A stretch of 20,959 nucleotides of DNA from DASPXK01 sp035637315 (GTDB lineage: Bacteria > Chloroflexota > UBA6077 > JACCZL01): the NCBI GenBank assembly GCA_035637315.1, contig DASPXK010000048.1, positions 1 through 20,959 of the forward strand, written 5' to 3'. The notes below the pieces were generated by a model. It had not been told where the DNA came from, ran no database searches, and saw only the letters and a program-made list of their open reading frames with translations. Below, piece by piece: positions 1 to 6,846 of this stretch (positions within the stretch are counted from its first letter, which is position 1; each line of letters begins with the position of its first letter). A program made the translations under genes and the position numbers.

Positions 1-2187
1 CCGTTCGAGCTGCCGCGCTGCCCCCCAGCGGCTCGGCCGATAGAGGCGGCGCTGGTGGGCGAACGGACGGTTTACCTCGGCGAGCTGGGTGGTGGGCACA
101 CCAGCTGCGCCGTGTACGCTCGAGACCGTCTCGGAGCGGGCCACCACTTTCAGGGGCCGGCGATCGTCGACCAGCTCGACTCGACCACGCTGGTGCTGCC
201 GGGCCAGGAGGTGGTCGTCGACGACCTCGGCAATCTGCTGATCAAAGAGACGACGGAAGCTGGCGGGGCGCACACACGGGTGCGCCCCTGCGAGACCGTG
301 GCAGCGCCAGAGCCGGCTGCTATGCGGGACGCCGTAGCGGCGGCCCCACTTGTGCGCTCCGCCCAGCGGCCGGAGGGATCCGCTGTAGATCCCATCGTGC
401 AGGAGGTCGTCAGCGCAACGCTCGGGGGCATCGTCCAGGAAATGCAGAACGGGCTGTTCCGGACCGGGTACTCAACCGTGATCCGCGAGTCGCAGGATGC
501 CAGCTGTGCGCTTCTAGACGTGGATGGCCAGCTGGCTGCCCAGCACGTCGTCCTACCGCTGCACATGGGCGCCTTCCCGGCCGCCCTGGCCAGCGTCTTG
601 CGAGCCTATCCACGCGAGACGATCCGGGCAGGTGACGCATTCATGGTCAACCACCCCTACGAGGGCGGGGTGCCGCATGCCCCGGACATGGCGATTATCG
701 CGCCCGTGTTCTTCGAGGACAGACTGGTGGGCTTCAGCAGCAGCATGGCCCACAAGAGCGACATCGGCGGCCCCGTTCCCGGTAGCTGCTCCGGCCAGGC
801 CCGCGAGACATTCAACGAGGGCCTCCACCTGCCGGCCGTGCGCTACTACAGCGCTGGCGCCCGCAATGAGGATCTCGACCGCATCATCGCGGCCAACAGC
901 CGGACGCCAGACGTAGTCCTGGGCGATATCCATGGCCAGGTCGGCGCCTGTCGCCTCGGCGAGCGGCGGCTGCAGGAAGCGATGCGGAAGCTTGGCCCAG
1001 ACACGGTACTGTCCACGTTCCCCCAGCTCTACGCCAGGAGCGAGGCCAGGCTCCGAGCCGCGATCGCGGCCTGGCGGGACGGCGAGGTCGAAGCGGAACG
1101 TTGGGTGGACGACGACGGCGTCGAGCTGGGGAAGCCGGTCCGCGTGCACGTCCGCGCGTATAAGCGGGGGGACCGGATCCGGTTCGACTTCACGCGCTGC
1201 GCCGATCAGACCGTTGGCCCGGCCAACGTCCGCCCGCCGCTCGTCCGAGCCGCCTGCGCCTTCTGCCTGATCACCCTGGTCGATCCGCATCTGCCGATCA
1301 ACGACGGCCTGCTGAGGACCGTCGAGCTGGAGACCCGCCCGGGCAGCGTCGTAGACCCGCGGTTCCCGGCTCCAGTCAACACTTACAACCCCACGATGCA
1401 CGCGCTGGCCGAAGCCGTGTTCGATGCCTTGGGCACGCTCGTGCCGGACCGCAAGCTCGCCGACGGGGCCGGGAGTCGTTCGATCTTCTTCGGCGGCAGG
1501 CGCCCGACTGACGGCAGCAGCTATCTGCTGTACGAGCTGTTTGGCGGCGGATCGGGAGGCCGGCTTGGACTGGACGGGACCTCGGGTACGACAGTTCACC
1601 ACACGAACTGCAAGATCGCGCCCGTCGAGATCGTGGAGTCGGAATACCCTGTCCGCTTGGGGCGCTTCGAGCTGATTCCAGACAGCGGTGGCGCCGGCGA
1701 GTTTCGCGGCGGGCTCGGCTTTGCCCGCGAGTACGAGCTGCTAGCCGATGAGGCGCGTTTCTCCATCCGCTCCACCAAGCACGTCATCGCGCCGAGCGGC
1801 AAAGATGGCGGGCGGCCCAGCCGGAGTGGGCGCTGCCTGGCGTTCGGCGACACGCCCGCGCAACGCGAGCTGCCGACGCGTTTTGCAGACCTGCCGGTCT
1901 CTCGGGGGGCTCGGATTCGCCTCGAGACGCCGGGCGGTGGCGGCTACGGAGATCCGCATCGGCGCGACCCACAGCGCGTCCTTGACGACGTCGTGGACGG
2001 CTACGTCACCCGCCAGGCGGCCAGGGCGGATTACGGCGTTGCGCTGCGCCGGGCCGGGCCCGATGGAGCTGGCCTGGAGGTGGACGAGGCAGCGACGAGA
2101 GCGCTGAGGGCAACGCGGCGCACCAAGAAGAGCCGGACTGGCGCACGAGAACGAGGCAGAGAGGGGGCGCCGGGCGGGCGGGATTAG
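1..2187 (+). CDS. Hydantoinase A/B fusion protein (oxoprolinase family), 5'-truncated by window edge
   Basis: The reading frame is open from base 1, so the start lies outside the window; the GTG at 55 is internal. The first ~85 visible residues are the C-terminal end of a HyuA (N-methylhydantoinase A) domain, with the pattern GPAIVDQLDSTTLVLPGQ followed by VDDLGNLLI. A ~55-residue linker rich in Ala, Arg and Pro follows. A full HyuB domain then begins at VDPIVQEVVSATLGGIVQEM and carries the family blocks RESQDASCALLD, HMGAFPAAL, FMVNHPYEGG and PGGGGYGDP. Family members hydrolyse cyclic amides (hydantoins, 5-oxoproline) with ATP, and HyuA and HyuB are often separate genes. Here they are one polypeptide, as in 5-oxoprolinases. 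The last ~25 residues are a very basic Arg/Lys/Gly tail outside the domain. The exact substrate cannot be read from the sequence. The protein is probably cytoplasmic. Confidence 0.9.
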   Translation, partial: PFELPRCPPAARPIEAALVGERTVYLGELGGGHTSCAVYARDRLGAGHHFQGPAIVDQLDSTTLVLPGQEVVVDDLGNLLIKETTEAGGAHTRVRPCETVAAPEPAAMRDAVAAAPLVRSAQRPEGSAVDPIVQEVVSATLGGIVQEMQNGLFRTGYSTVIRESQDASCALLDVDGQLAAQHVVLPLHMGAFPAALASVLRAYPRETIRAGDAFMVNHPYEGGVPHAPDMAIIAPVFFEDRLVGFSSSMAHKSDIGGPVPGSCSGQARETFNEGLHLPAVRYYSAGARNEDLDRIIAANSRTPDVVLGDIHGQVGACRLGERRLQEAMRKLGPDTVLSTFPQLYARSEARLRAAIAAWRDGEVEAERWVDDDGVELGKPVRVHVRAYKRGDRIRFDFTRCADQTVGPANVRPPLVRAACAFCLITLVDPHLPINDGLLRTVELETRPGSVVDPRFPAPVNTYNPTMHALAEAVFDALGTLVPDRKLADGAGSRSIFFGGRRPTDGSSYLLYELFGGGSGGRLGLDGTSGTTVHHTNCKIAPVEIVESEYPVRLGRFELIPDSGGAGEFRGGLGFAREYELLADEARFSIRSTKHVIAPSGKDGGRPSRSGRCLAFGDTPAQRELPTRFADLPVSRGARIRLETPGGGGYGDPHRRDPQRVLDDVVDGYVTRQAARADYGVALRRAGPDGAGLEVDEAATRALRATRRTKKSRTGARERGREGAPGGRD

Positions 2188-2212
2188 GACTGGCGCCGGC
2201 GCGGCCGCGAGC

Positions 2213-2218
2213 TACAAT
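2213..2218 (+). promoter_or_regulatory. Possible -10 element (TACAAT) of the DUF1059 gene
   Basis: TACAAT differs from the sigma70-type -10 consensus at one position. It stands in GC-rich DNA 28 bases before the ATG at 2247 and just after the upstream stop codon. No good -35 hexamer is seen at 16-18 bases upstream, so this is a weak call. A similar lone CATAAT stands at a comparable distance before the Uma2 gene at 9221. Confidence 0.35.
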
Positions 2219-2246
2219 GGCTGCGTAACCGTCACAGGAGGTCCCG

Positions 2247-2432
2247 ATGGCAACCCGAAAAGTCGCCGATTGTCGCCGCTTCCCGAGCGAGCGCAGCTGT
2301 AGCCTGACTATCGCGGGTACCGAGGAAGAGGTCCTCGAAGTAGCTGTCCAGCACGCCGTGGCGAGTCACGGCCACCAGAAGACCCCAGAACTGCGCGAAC
2401 AGGTCCGCTCGATGCTCGAGGACGAGAAGTAG
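2247..2432 (+). CDS. Small DUF1059-family protein
   Basis: The product has 61 residues. A strong Shine-Dalgarno AGGAGG at 2236-2241 lies 5 bases before the ATG and fixes the start. The sequence fits the DUF1059 pattern: an N-terminal Cys (C9), a second Cys (C18), a Thr-Glu-Glu-Glu turn, and a helix ending in HAxxxHG (H36, H41), followed by a charged C-terminal helix. The spaced Cys and His residues suggest a compact, possibly metal-binding fold, but the family has no established function. There is no signal peptide, so it is probably cytoplasmic. It lies 59 bases after the hydantoinase gene, has its own likely -10 element, and converges on the ABC ATPase gene, so it is probably transcribed separately. 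Confidence 0.85.
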   Translation: MATRKVADCRRFPSERSCSLTIAGTEEEVLEVAVQHAVASHGHQKTPELREQVRSMLEDEK

Positions 2433-2497
2433 CACGGGGGCTCGCCTTCTTTGTCCACCGGGGTCGCACCCCGCGCTAAGGCAAGTTCTCAGCGGCG

Positions 2498-3673
2498 CTA
2501 CGGAGCGACAGCGCGCTCCTGCTCCTCCCCTAGGTAGGCGCTCGAGGAGATGCCGTGCGTGTCTGACAGCACCGCGCACAGCTCGACGGGCAGTTCGACG
2601 TAGACCTGGTCGCCGTTGCGTATCTGGGCGGTCGGGTGCTGGCGACTCAAGAGCAGCGTCGCGCCAACTCGGATCCGACAGTCGAGGTACTCGCCGAGGA
2701 ACATCAGCTGCTCGACCACGCCAGGGAAGACGTTGCCGCCGGCCGGCTCGGCGGTGTGGACGCGGATGTTCTCGGGACGTATCGAAAGGGTCACCCTCTC
2801 GCCGGCCGTCACTCCAACCGGACAGCTCGCCTGGGCCTGGCCGATCGCGGTCTCCAGGCACATCGCTGCCCCGCTGCCAGGGCCTCGCACGCCGGCTTCC
2901 AGCAAGTTTGTGCTGCCGACGAAGTTGGCCACGAACTGGGTGGCCGGGCGCTGGTAGATCTCGCGGGGGGCACCCTCTTGCTCGATCTTGCCGCTCGCCA
3001 TCACCGCGATCCGGTTCGACATGCTCAGCGCCTCGATCTGGTCATGAGTGACGTAGAGGGTAGTGATCCGGAGCCGCCGCTGGAGGTTGCGCAGCTCGAC
3101 GCGCAGCTCCTCGCGCAGCTTGGCGTCCAGGTTGGAGAGTGGCTCGTCGAGCAGAAGTACCCTGGGCTGCCGGACCAGCGCGCGAGCCAGGGCGAGACGC
3201 TGTTGCTGTCCGCCGGATAGCTGGGTGGCCATCCGAGCGTCGTAGCCGCCGAGCTGGACCATCGCCAACGCTTCCTCGACCCGGCTCCTGAGCTGGGCTC
3301 GGGAAAGGCCGGTCCGAGTGACCCGCAGCGGAAAGGCCACGTTCTCGAAGACCGTCATGTGCGGCCAGATCGCGTAGCTCTGGAAGACCATGCCAATGTT
3401 TCGCTTGTGCGGTGGCACGAAGACACGCGGCCGGTCCGCCGAGACGACCTCGCCATCCACGATCACTCGTCCCCGATCGGTCCGCTCGAGGCCGGCAACG
3501 CAGCGCAGGGTCGTGGTCTTGCCGCACCCCGAAGGCCCCAGCAACGTGTAGAACTGCCCGTCCTCTACCTCGAAAGTCACGCCGTCAACCGCTCGGACCG
3601 GCTCGCGGCGATCCGGGTAGACCTTGACCAGGTCTTCGACCGCCAGCGAGCGTCCGTTGGAGCCGTCAGCCAT
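2498..3673 (-). CDS. ABC transporter ATP-binding protein (Fe3+/polyamine, FbpC/PotA-like)
   Basis: This 391-residue protein is the energising subunit of the importer encoded just upstream. All nucleotide-binding motifs are intact: Walker A GPSGCGKTT (46-54), Q-loop Q98, signature LSGGQQQR (152-159), Walker B VLLLDEP (172-178), D-loop NLD (181-183) and switch His H210 in YVTHDQ. A TOBE-type regulatory domain follows from about residue 250, with the IRPENIRV motif. The length and layout match the FbpC/PotA/CysA class. The ATG at 3671-3673 is 9 bases after the permease stop, with GAGGGA overlapping that stop as ribosome site, which implies translational coupling. It is the last gene of a minus-strand three-gene operon. 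The domain call is secure; iron as substrate is inferred from the neighbours and could be wrong. Confidence 0.95.
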   Translation of the reverse strand: MADGSNGRSLAVEDLVKVYPDRREPVRAVDGVTFEVEDGQFYTLLGPSGCGKTTTLRCVAGLERTDRGRVIVDGEVVSADRPRVFVPPHKRNIGMVFQSYAIWPHMTVFENVAFPLRVTRTGLSRAQLRSRVEEALAMVQLGGYDARMATQLSGGQQQRLALARALVRQPRVLLLDEPLSNLDAKLREELRVELRNLQRRLRITTLYVTHDQIEALSMSNRIAVMASGKIEQEGAPREIYQRPATQFVANFVGSTNLLEAGVRGPGSGAAMCLETAIGQAQASCPVGVTAGERVTLSIRPENIRVHTAEPAGGNVFPGVVEQLMFLGEYLDCRIRVGATLLLSRQHPTAQIRNGDQVYVELPVELCAVLSDTHGISSSAYLGEEQERAVAP

Positions 3674-3682
3674 CTCTTTCCC

Positions 3683-5407
3683 TCACGATCTAAGCCCGAA
3701 CTGGCCGCTGACCTTGCTGACGACGGCCACCACGACCACCAGAGACAGGATCAGCATGACGCCCATAGCGGCGACCGCGGTCTGTTTGCCACTCTCGAAC
3801 AGGTCGAAGATCAGCAACGACAGGACCGTGCTCTCGCTGGTCGCCAGCAGCACGGACGCGCTGAGCTCGCGGATTGATACTACGAAGATGAAGATCCAGC
3901 CGGCCATGAAGCCGGGCCGCAGGAGCGGGAGCGTGACTCGGATGAACGTAGCCCACCATGCGGCTCCGGACGTCTGCCCGGCCTCCTCCAACTCACGGTG
4001 GATCTGGACCATGGCGCTGCTGTTTGTGCGCATGCCGTAGGGCAGGTACTTGGTCACGTAGGCGATGATCAACACCCAGATCGTGCCATAGATCGGGAGC
4101 GGAAAGGTCAGGTAGAGCCAGATCATGCTGACCCCTAGCACCAGGCCCGGGATCCCGATCGGCAGGAAGGCTAGCAGATCCAGGGCCGCCCGGCCTGGTA
4201 ACCTGGTCTTGACGGTGATCCAGGCGATCACGGCGGTCAGCGCGCTAACCCCGGTTGCGGCCCCGGCGGCGAGCACCAGGCTGTTCCGGGCCGCGAGCTG
4301 GGCCCGCGGATAGGTCAAGACGAATGTGTAGTTCTCGGTCGTGAAGAACCCCAGACCCTTGAGGCTGGGCGTCTGGTAGAAGGGCAGCAGCGACGACCAG
4401 AGCAAGATGAAGAATGGCAGGCCGACGATCACCAGACCATAGACCACCAGGAACGCGGCCGTCGCGTAACGCCAGCGACCCAGGTCCAGGACCCGCGGCC
4501 GAAACGCCTTGCCGGTCACCGTGCTGTAGGCATCGCCGGCCCGATTGATCATGCGGTGGTAGAGGTAGACGCCGGCGGCGCTGATGGCCATGAGCCCCAT
4601 CGCGAGCGCCCCGGCGACTCCAAATTCCGGCGGGAAGGCCCGCAGGGAGAGATAGATCTCGCTCGTGAAGACGGGCACTCGACCGGGAATGCCGATCAGA
4701 GCCGGCACCTCGAAGGCCTCCAGCCCGCGAACGAACATGATCAGCAGCCCAGAGGCCGCCGCCGGCAGCAGCAGCTTGAGTGTGACGCGCCTCAGCGTCG
4801 AGGGCGTGCTCGCGCCGGACATCATCGCCGACTCCTCGAGAGCGGGGTCCATGCTCTTGAACGCAGCCACCATCGTCAAGAACACCAGCGGGGACAGGTG
4901 AAGGCCCTCCACCCAGATCATCCCGCCGATCGAGAAGACGTTGAATGGCGCGTCGTCCAGTCCGAGGATCGCCTTCAGGCCAGTGTTGATCCAGCCGATC
5001 TTGGGGCTGAGTAGGAAGATCCAGGCGATGGTGCCCAGCACCCCTGGCACGATGATCGGCACCAGGCTGAGCCCGTAGAACCAGTTGCGCAAGGGCGTAT
5101 TGGTCCGCTCCACGATCCAGGCCAGGCTGGTCCCAAGCGCGAAGGCGAGCAGGGCGGTCCCGGTCGCGTAGACGAACGAGTTGAACAGCAGGCGGTAGGT
5201 CCGCCCCTGCGAGTACGCGGTGATGTAGTTGACCACCGTCAACCCCTCCTGGCCCTCGACGCGGAAGCTGCCGTACACGAGCATCGTGAGGGGCACAATC
5301 GTCAGGTAGAGCAGCAGCGCCGCGGCGCAGAGGGGGATCAGTCGGCCAGGCTCGAGCCAGCGTGCCGGCCAACCTGCGGGCTGGCCTGGCAGTGCGATGG
5401 TGGCCAT
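3683..5407 (-). CDS. ABC transporter permease, fused two-domain (FbpB/ThiP-like)
   Basis: This 574-residue integral membrane protein contains two binding-protein-dependent transport domains in tandem, so one chain can form the whole channel. Two EAA loops, which dock onto the ATPase, are visible: LEESAMMSGASTPSTLRRVT near 190-210 and LEEAGQTSGAAWWATFIRVT near 473-492. Each is flanked by several hydrophobic segments, and about 12 membrane spans are expected. The first span follows a short Pro-rich cytoplasmic N terminus (residues ~24-45). This layout is typical of Fe3+ (FbpB) and thiamine-type (ThiP) importers. No strong ribosome site precedes the ATG at 5407. The gene is separated from the binding-protein gene by 107 bases carrying a palindromic repeat. 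Confidence 0.93.
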   Translation of the reverse strand: MATIALPGQPAGWPARWLEPGRLIPLCAAALLLYLTIVPLTMLVYGSFRVEGQEGLTVVNYITAYSQGRTYRLLFNSFVYATGTALLAFALGTSLAWIVERTNTPLRNWFYGLSLVPIIVPGVLGTIAWIFLLSPKIGWINTGLKAILGLDDAPFNVFSIGGMIWVEGLHLSPLVFLTMVAAFKSMDPALEESAMMSGASTPSTLRRVTLKLLLPAAASGLLIMFVRGLEAFEVPALIGIPGRVPVFTSEIYLSLRAFPPEFGVAGALAMGLMAISAAGVYLYHRMINRAGDAYSTVTGKAFRPRVLDLGRWRYATAAFLVVYGLVIVGLPFFILLWSSLLPFYQTPSLKGLGFFTTENYTFVLTYPRAQLAARNSLVLAAGAATGVSALTAVIAWITVKTRLPGRAALDLLAFLPIGIPGLVLGVSMIWLYLTFPLPIYGTIWVLIIAYVTKYLPYGMRTNSSAMVQIHRELEEAGQTSGAAWWATFIRVTLPLLRPGFMAGWIFIFVVSIRELSASVLLATSESTVLSLLIFDLFESGKQTAVAAMGVMLILSLVVVVAVVSKVSGQFGLRS

Positions 5408-5452
5408 CTAACTTGGTCTCGCTTTAGTCCTGGGTTCGCCTCACGCTGTCAG

Positions 5453-5491
5453 GCCCCCTTGCCCGGCCCTCCCCCAAGCCGGGGTGGGGGC
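5453..5491. repeat. C-rich palindromic repeat, family 1 copy A (between binding-protein and permease genes)
   Basis: This imperfect hairpin pairs CCCGGC (5462-5467) with GCCGGG (5478-5483), with an outer C5/G5 pair (5454-5458 with 5486-5490). Its right end, GCCGGGGTGGGGGC, is identical to the right end of the copy at 18357-18404, and its centre CCCCCAAGC resembles CTCCCAAGC there, so both belong to one dispersed family. In the operon it lies 3' of the binding-protein gene. The transcript hairpin could protect that mRNA segment or reduce read-through. No U-tract follows, so it is not a standard intrinsic terminator. Confidence 0.7.
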
Positions 5492-5514
5492 GAGCTGGCG
5501 GAGGACGACAGGCG

Positions 5515-6693
5515 CTACCTTAGCCCAAACGTCTCGGTCCAAACCTTGCTCAGCTTCTCATAGTCCCTGGCCAGCTCGGGTCGGGCCGGGTACCACTTGG
5601 TGCCCTCTGGCAGCAGCGGCGCCTCCAGTTTGACGCCGGGGCGCGACGGGATGCGGCCGACGTCCGAGATCGCCTGCTGGCCCTCCTCGCCAAGCAGCCA
5701 GTTGAGGAAGACCCTGGCGGCGTTCGGGTGCGGGGCACCCCGGATCACCCCACCAACGGCAAGGAGTTGGGTGCCCTCGGTCTTCATCCAGTCCAGCGGG
5801 GCCTTCTTCTTCTTGAGCAGCTCGATCCGATGGCCGTACACGCCCAGGAACACCGCGCCCTGGCCGGCCGCCAGCAGCTCGGTCGTCTCAGTGTGGCCCT
5901 TGTGGAACTCGGGCTCGTTGGCGGCGATCTTCCTTAGCCACTCGACCGCCCTGTCAAAATTGCCGCCGAACTTGCCGTCCACGAGTGCGGCGAACATCTC
6001 GAGGTCGTCCGGCTCCATCAGGATCTTGCCCTTCCACTTCGGATCGGCCATCTCGTCGTAGCTCTTCGGCTCCTCGCCCGGCTTGACCAGGTCGGTGTTC
6101 CAGCCGATCACGTCTACGTTCTGCCGAGTTGAGACCCAGATGCCCTGGGGGTCCTTGAGCGAATCCGGGAAAGCGGCCGCGTTGGGCGCCTGCCACGGCT
6201 CGAGGAGGTTCTGGCTGATGGCGTTGAACACGTCGAAGCTGCCGGTCTCGAGTACGTCCGCCAGGGTCTTGCCACCCTTGGCTTCGGTGACGAGGCGCTG
6301 GACGAGCTGCTCGCTGGTGGCGCGGACGTGGTCGACCTTGATCTCTGGATAGCGCTTCTCGAAGACGGGATAGATCTTGTCGAACTCGTCGAGGTTGAAC
6401 GAGGAATAGACCACAACCGTGCCTTCCCGCTTGGCGGCCGCCTCGATAGCAGGCATGTCGGCGCCGGCCGCGGGCTTGGCTCCGCTTTGCGGAGTCGGGG
6501 CGGTCGTCGGCGGTGGAGCGGCTATGGGCGGAGCCGCGGCGCCGGCGGGCGCCGCGGTCGGCTTGGCCAGCTGGGCGGCGGGAGCGCCACAGGCCGCGGC
6601 TAGCGACGCGCCGGCGGCGAGCGCCACGAGTCGAAGCAGCTCGCGTCGGGATCGAATGCTACGCGGTGGGACCGGAGCGTCAGTCTGGAGCAT
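5515..6693 (-). CDS. ABC transporter substrate-binding lipoprotein, Fe3+-type (COG1840), Tat-exported
   Basis: The chosen ATG (6691-6693) has AAAGG nine bases upstream and gives 392 residues. An in-frame GTG at 6729 would add 12 residues. The N terminus has a twin-arginine-like SRRELLRL followed by a hydrophobic stretch and a lipobox ending AAAC, so the protein is probably exported and lipid-anchored. An Ala/Pro linker of ~35 residues follows, then a class II periplasmic-binding fold with the usual phrases (VVVYSSFN, VLETGSFDVFNAISQNLL, WKGKILMEPDDLEMF, AARVFLNWLLGEEGQQAISD). It is the first gene of the minus-strand operon with the permease and ATPase. The adjacent tyrosine pair that binds Fe3+ in FbpA is not obvious near GAVFLGVYGHR, so the cargo may not be free Fe3+. 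Family call firm; substrate open. Confidence 0.92.
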   Translation of the reverse strand: MLQTDAPVPPRSIRSRRELLRLVALAAGASLAAACGAPAAQLAKPTAAPAGAAAPPIAAPPPTTAPTPQSGAKPAAGADMPAIEAAAKREGTVVVYSSFNLDEFDKIYPVFEKRYPEIKVDHVRATSEQLVQRLVTEAKGGKTLADVLETGSFDVFNAISQNLLEPWQAPNAAAFPDSLKDPQGIWVSTRQNVDVIGWNTDLVKPGEEPKSYDEMADPKWKGKILMEPDDLEMFAALVDGKFGGNFDRAVEWLRKIAANEPEFHKGHTETTELLAAGQGAVFLGVYGHRIELLKKKKAPLDWMKTEGTQLLAVGGVIRGAPHPNAARVFLNWLLGEEGQQAISDVGRIPSRPGVKLEAPLLPEGTKWYPARPELARDYEKLSKVWTETFGLR

Positions 6694-6846
6694 CTGCTCG
6701 GACCTTTCATGCCTTGGCCAGTCAGTCACCCGACCTGCCTGGCATCGAGTGGAGGGGTTGGTATGATGATCGTATCTTCATGACGGCAGGCGGGTTTGTC
6801 AAGGCTTGCTTGCTAAATCCTGCTGTGGGGTGCAACCATAGCGCCC
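6694..6846. promoter_or_regulatory. Divergent promoter region between ABC importer operon and molybdenum hydroxylase gene
   Basis: This gap separates two divergent genes. On the minus strand a perfect TTGACA (complement of 6798-6803) could be the -35 of the importer operon. The AT-richer stretch reading GATACGAT lies about 20 bases beyond it, near 6770-6780, and is only a fair -10. On the plus strand TTGTCA (6796-6801) overlaps the same site, with TAAATC at 6814-6819, but that spacing (12 bases) is too short for a normal promoter. No operator palindrome was found. Confidence 0.35.

Noticed and set aside
553..1602. 349-codon minus-strand frame opposite the hydantoinase B domain
   Set aside because: It shows no recognisable domain and mirrors the codon pattern of the true gene.
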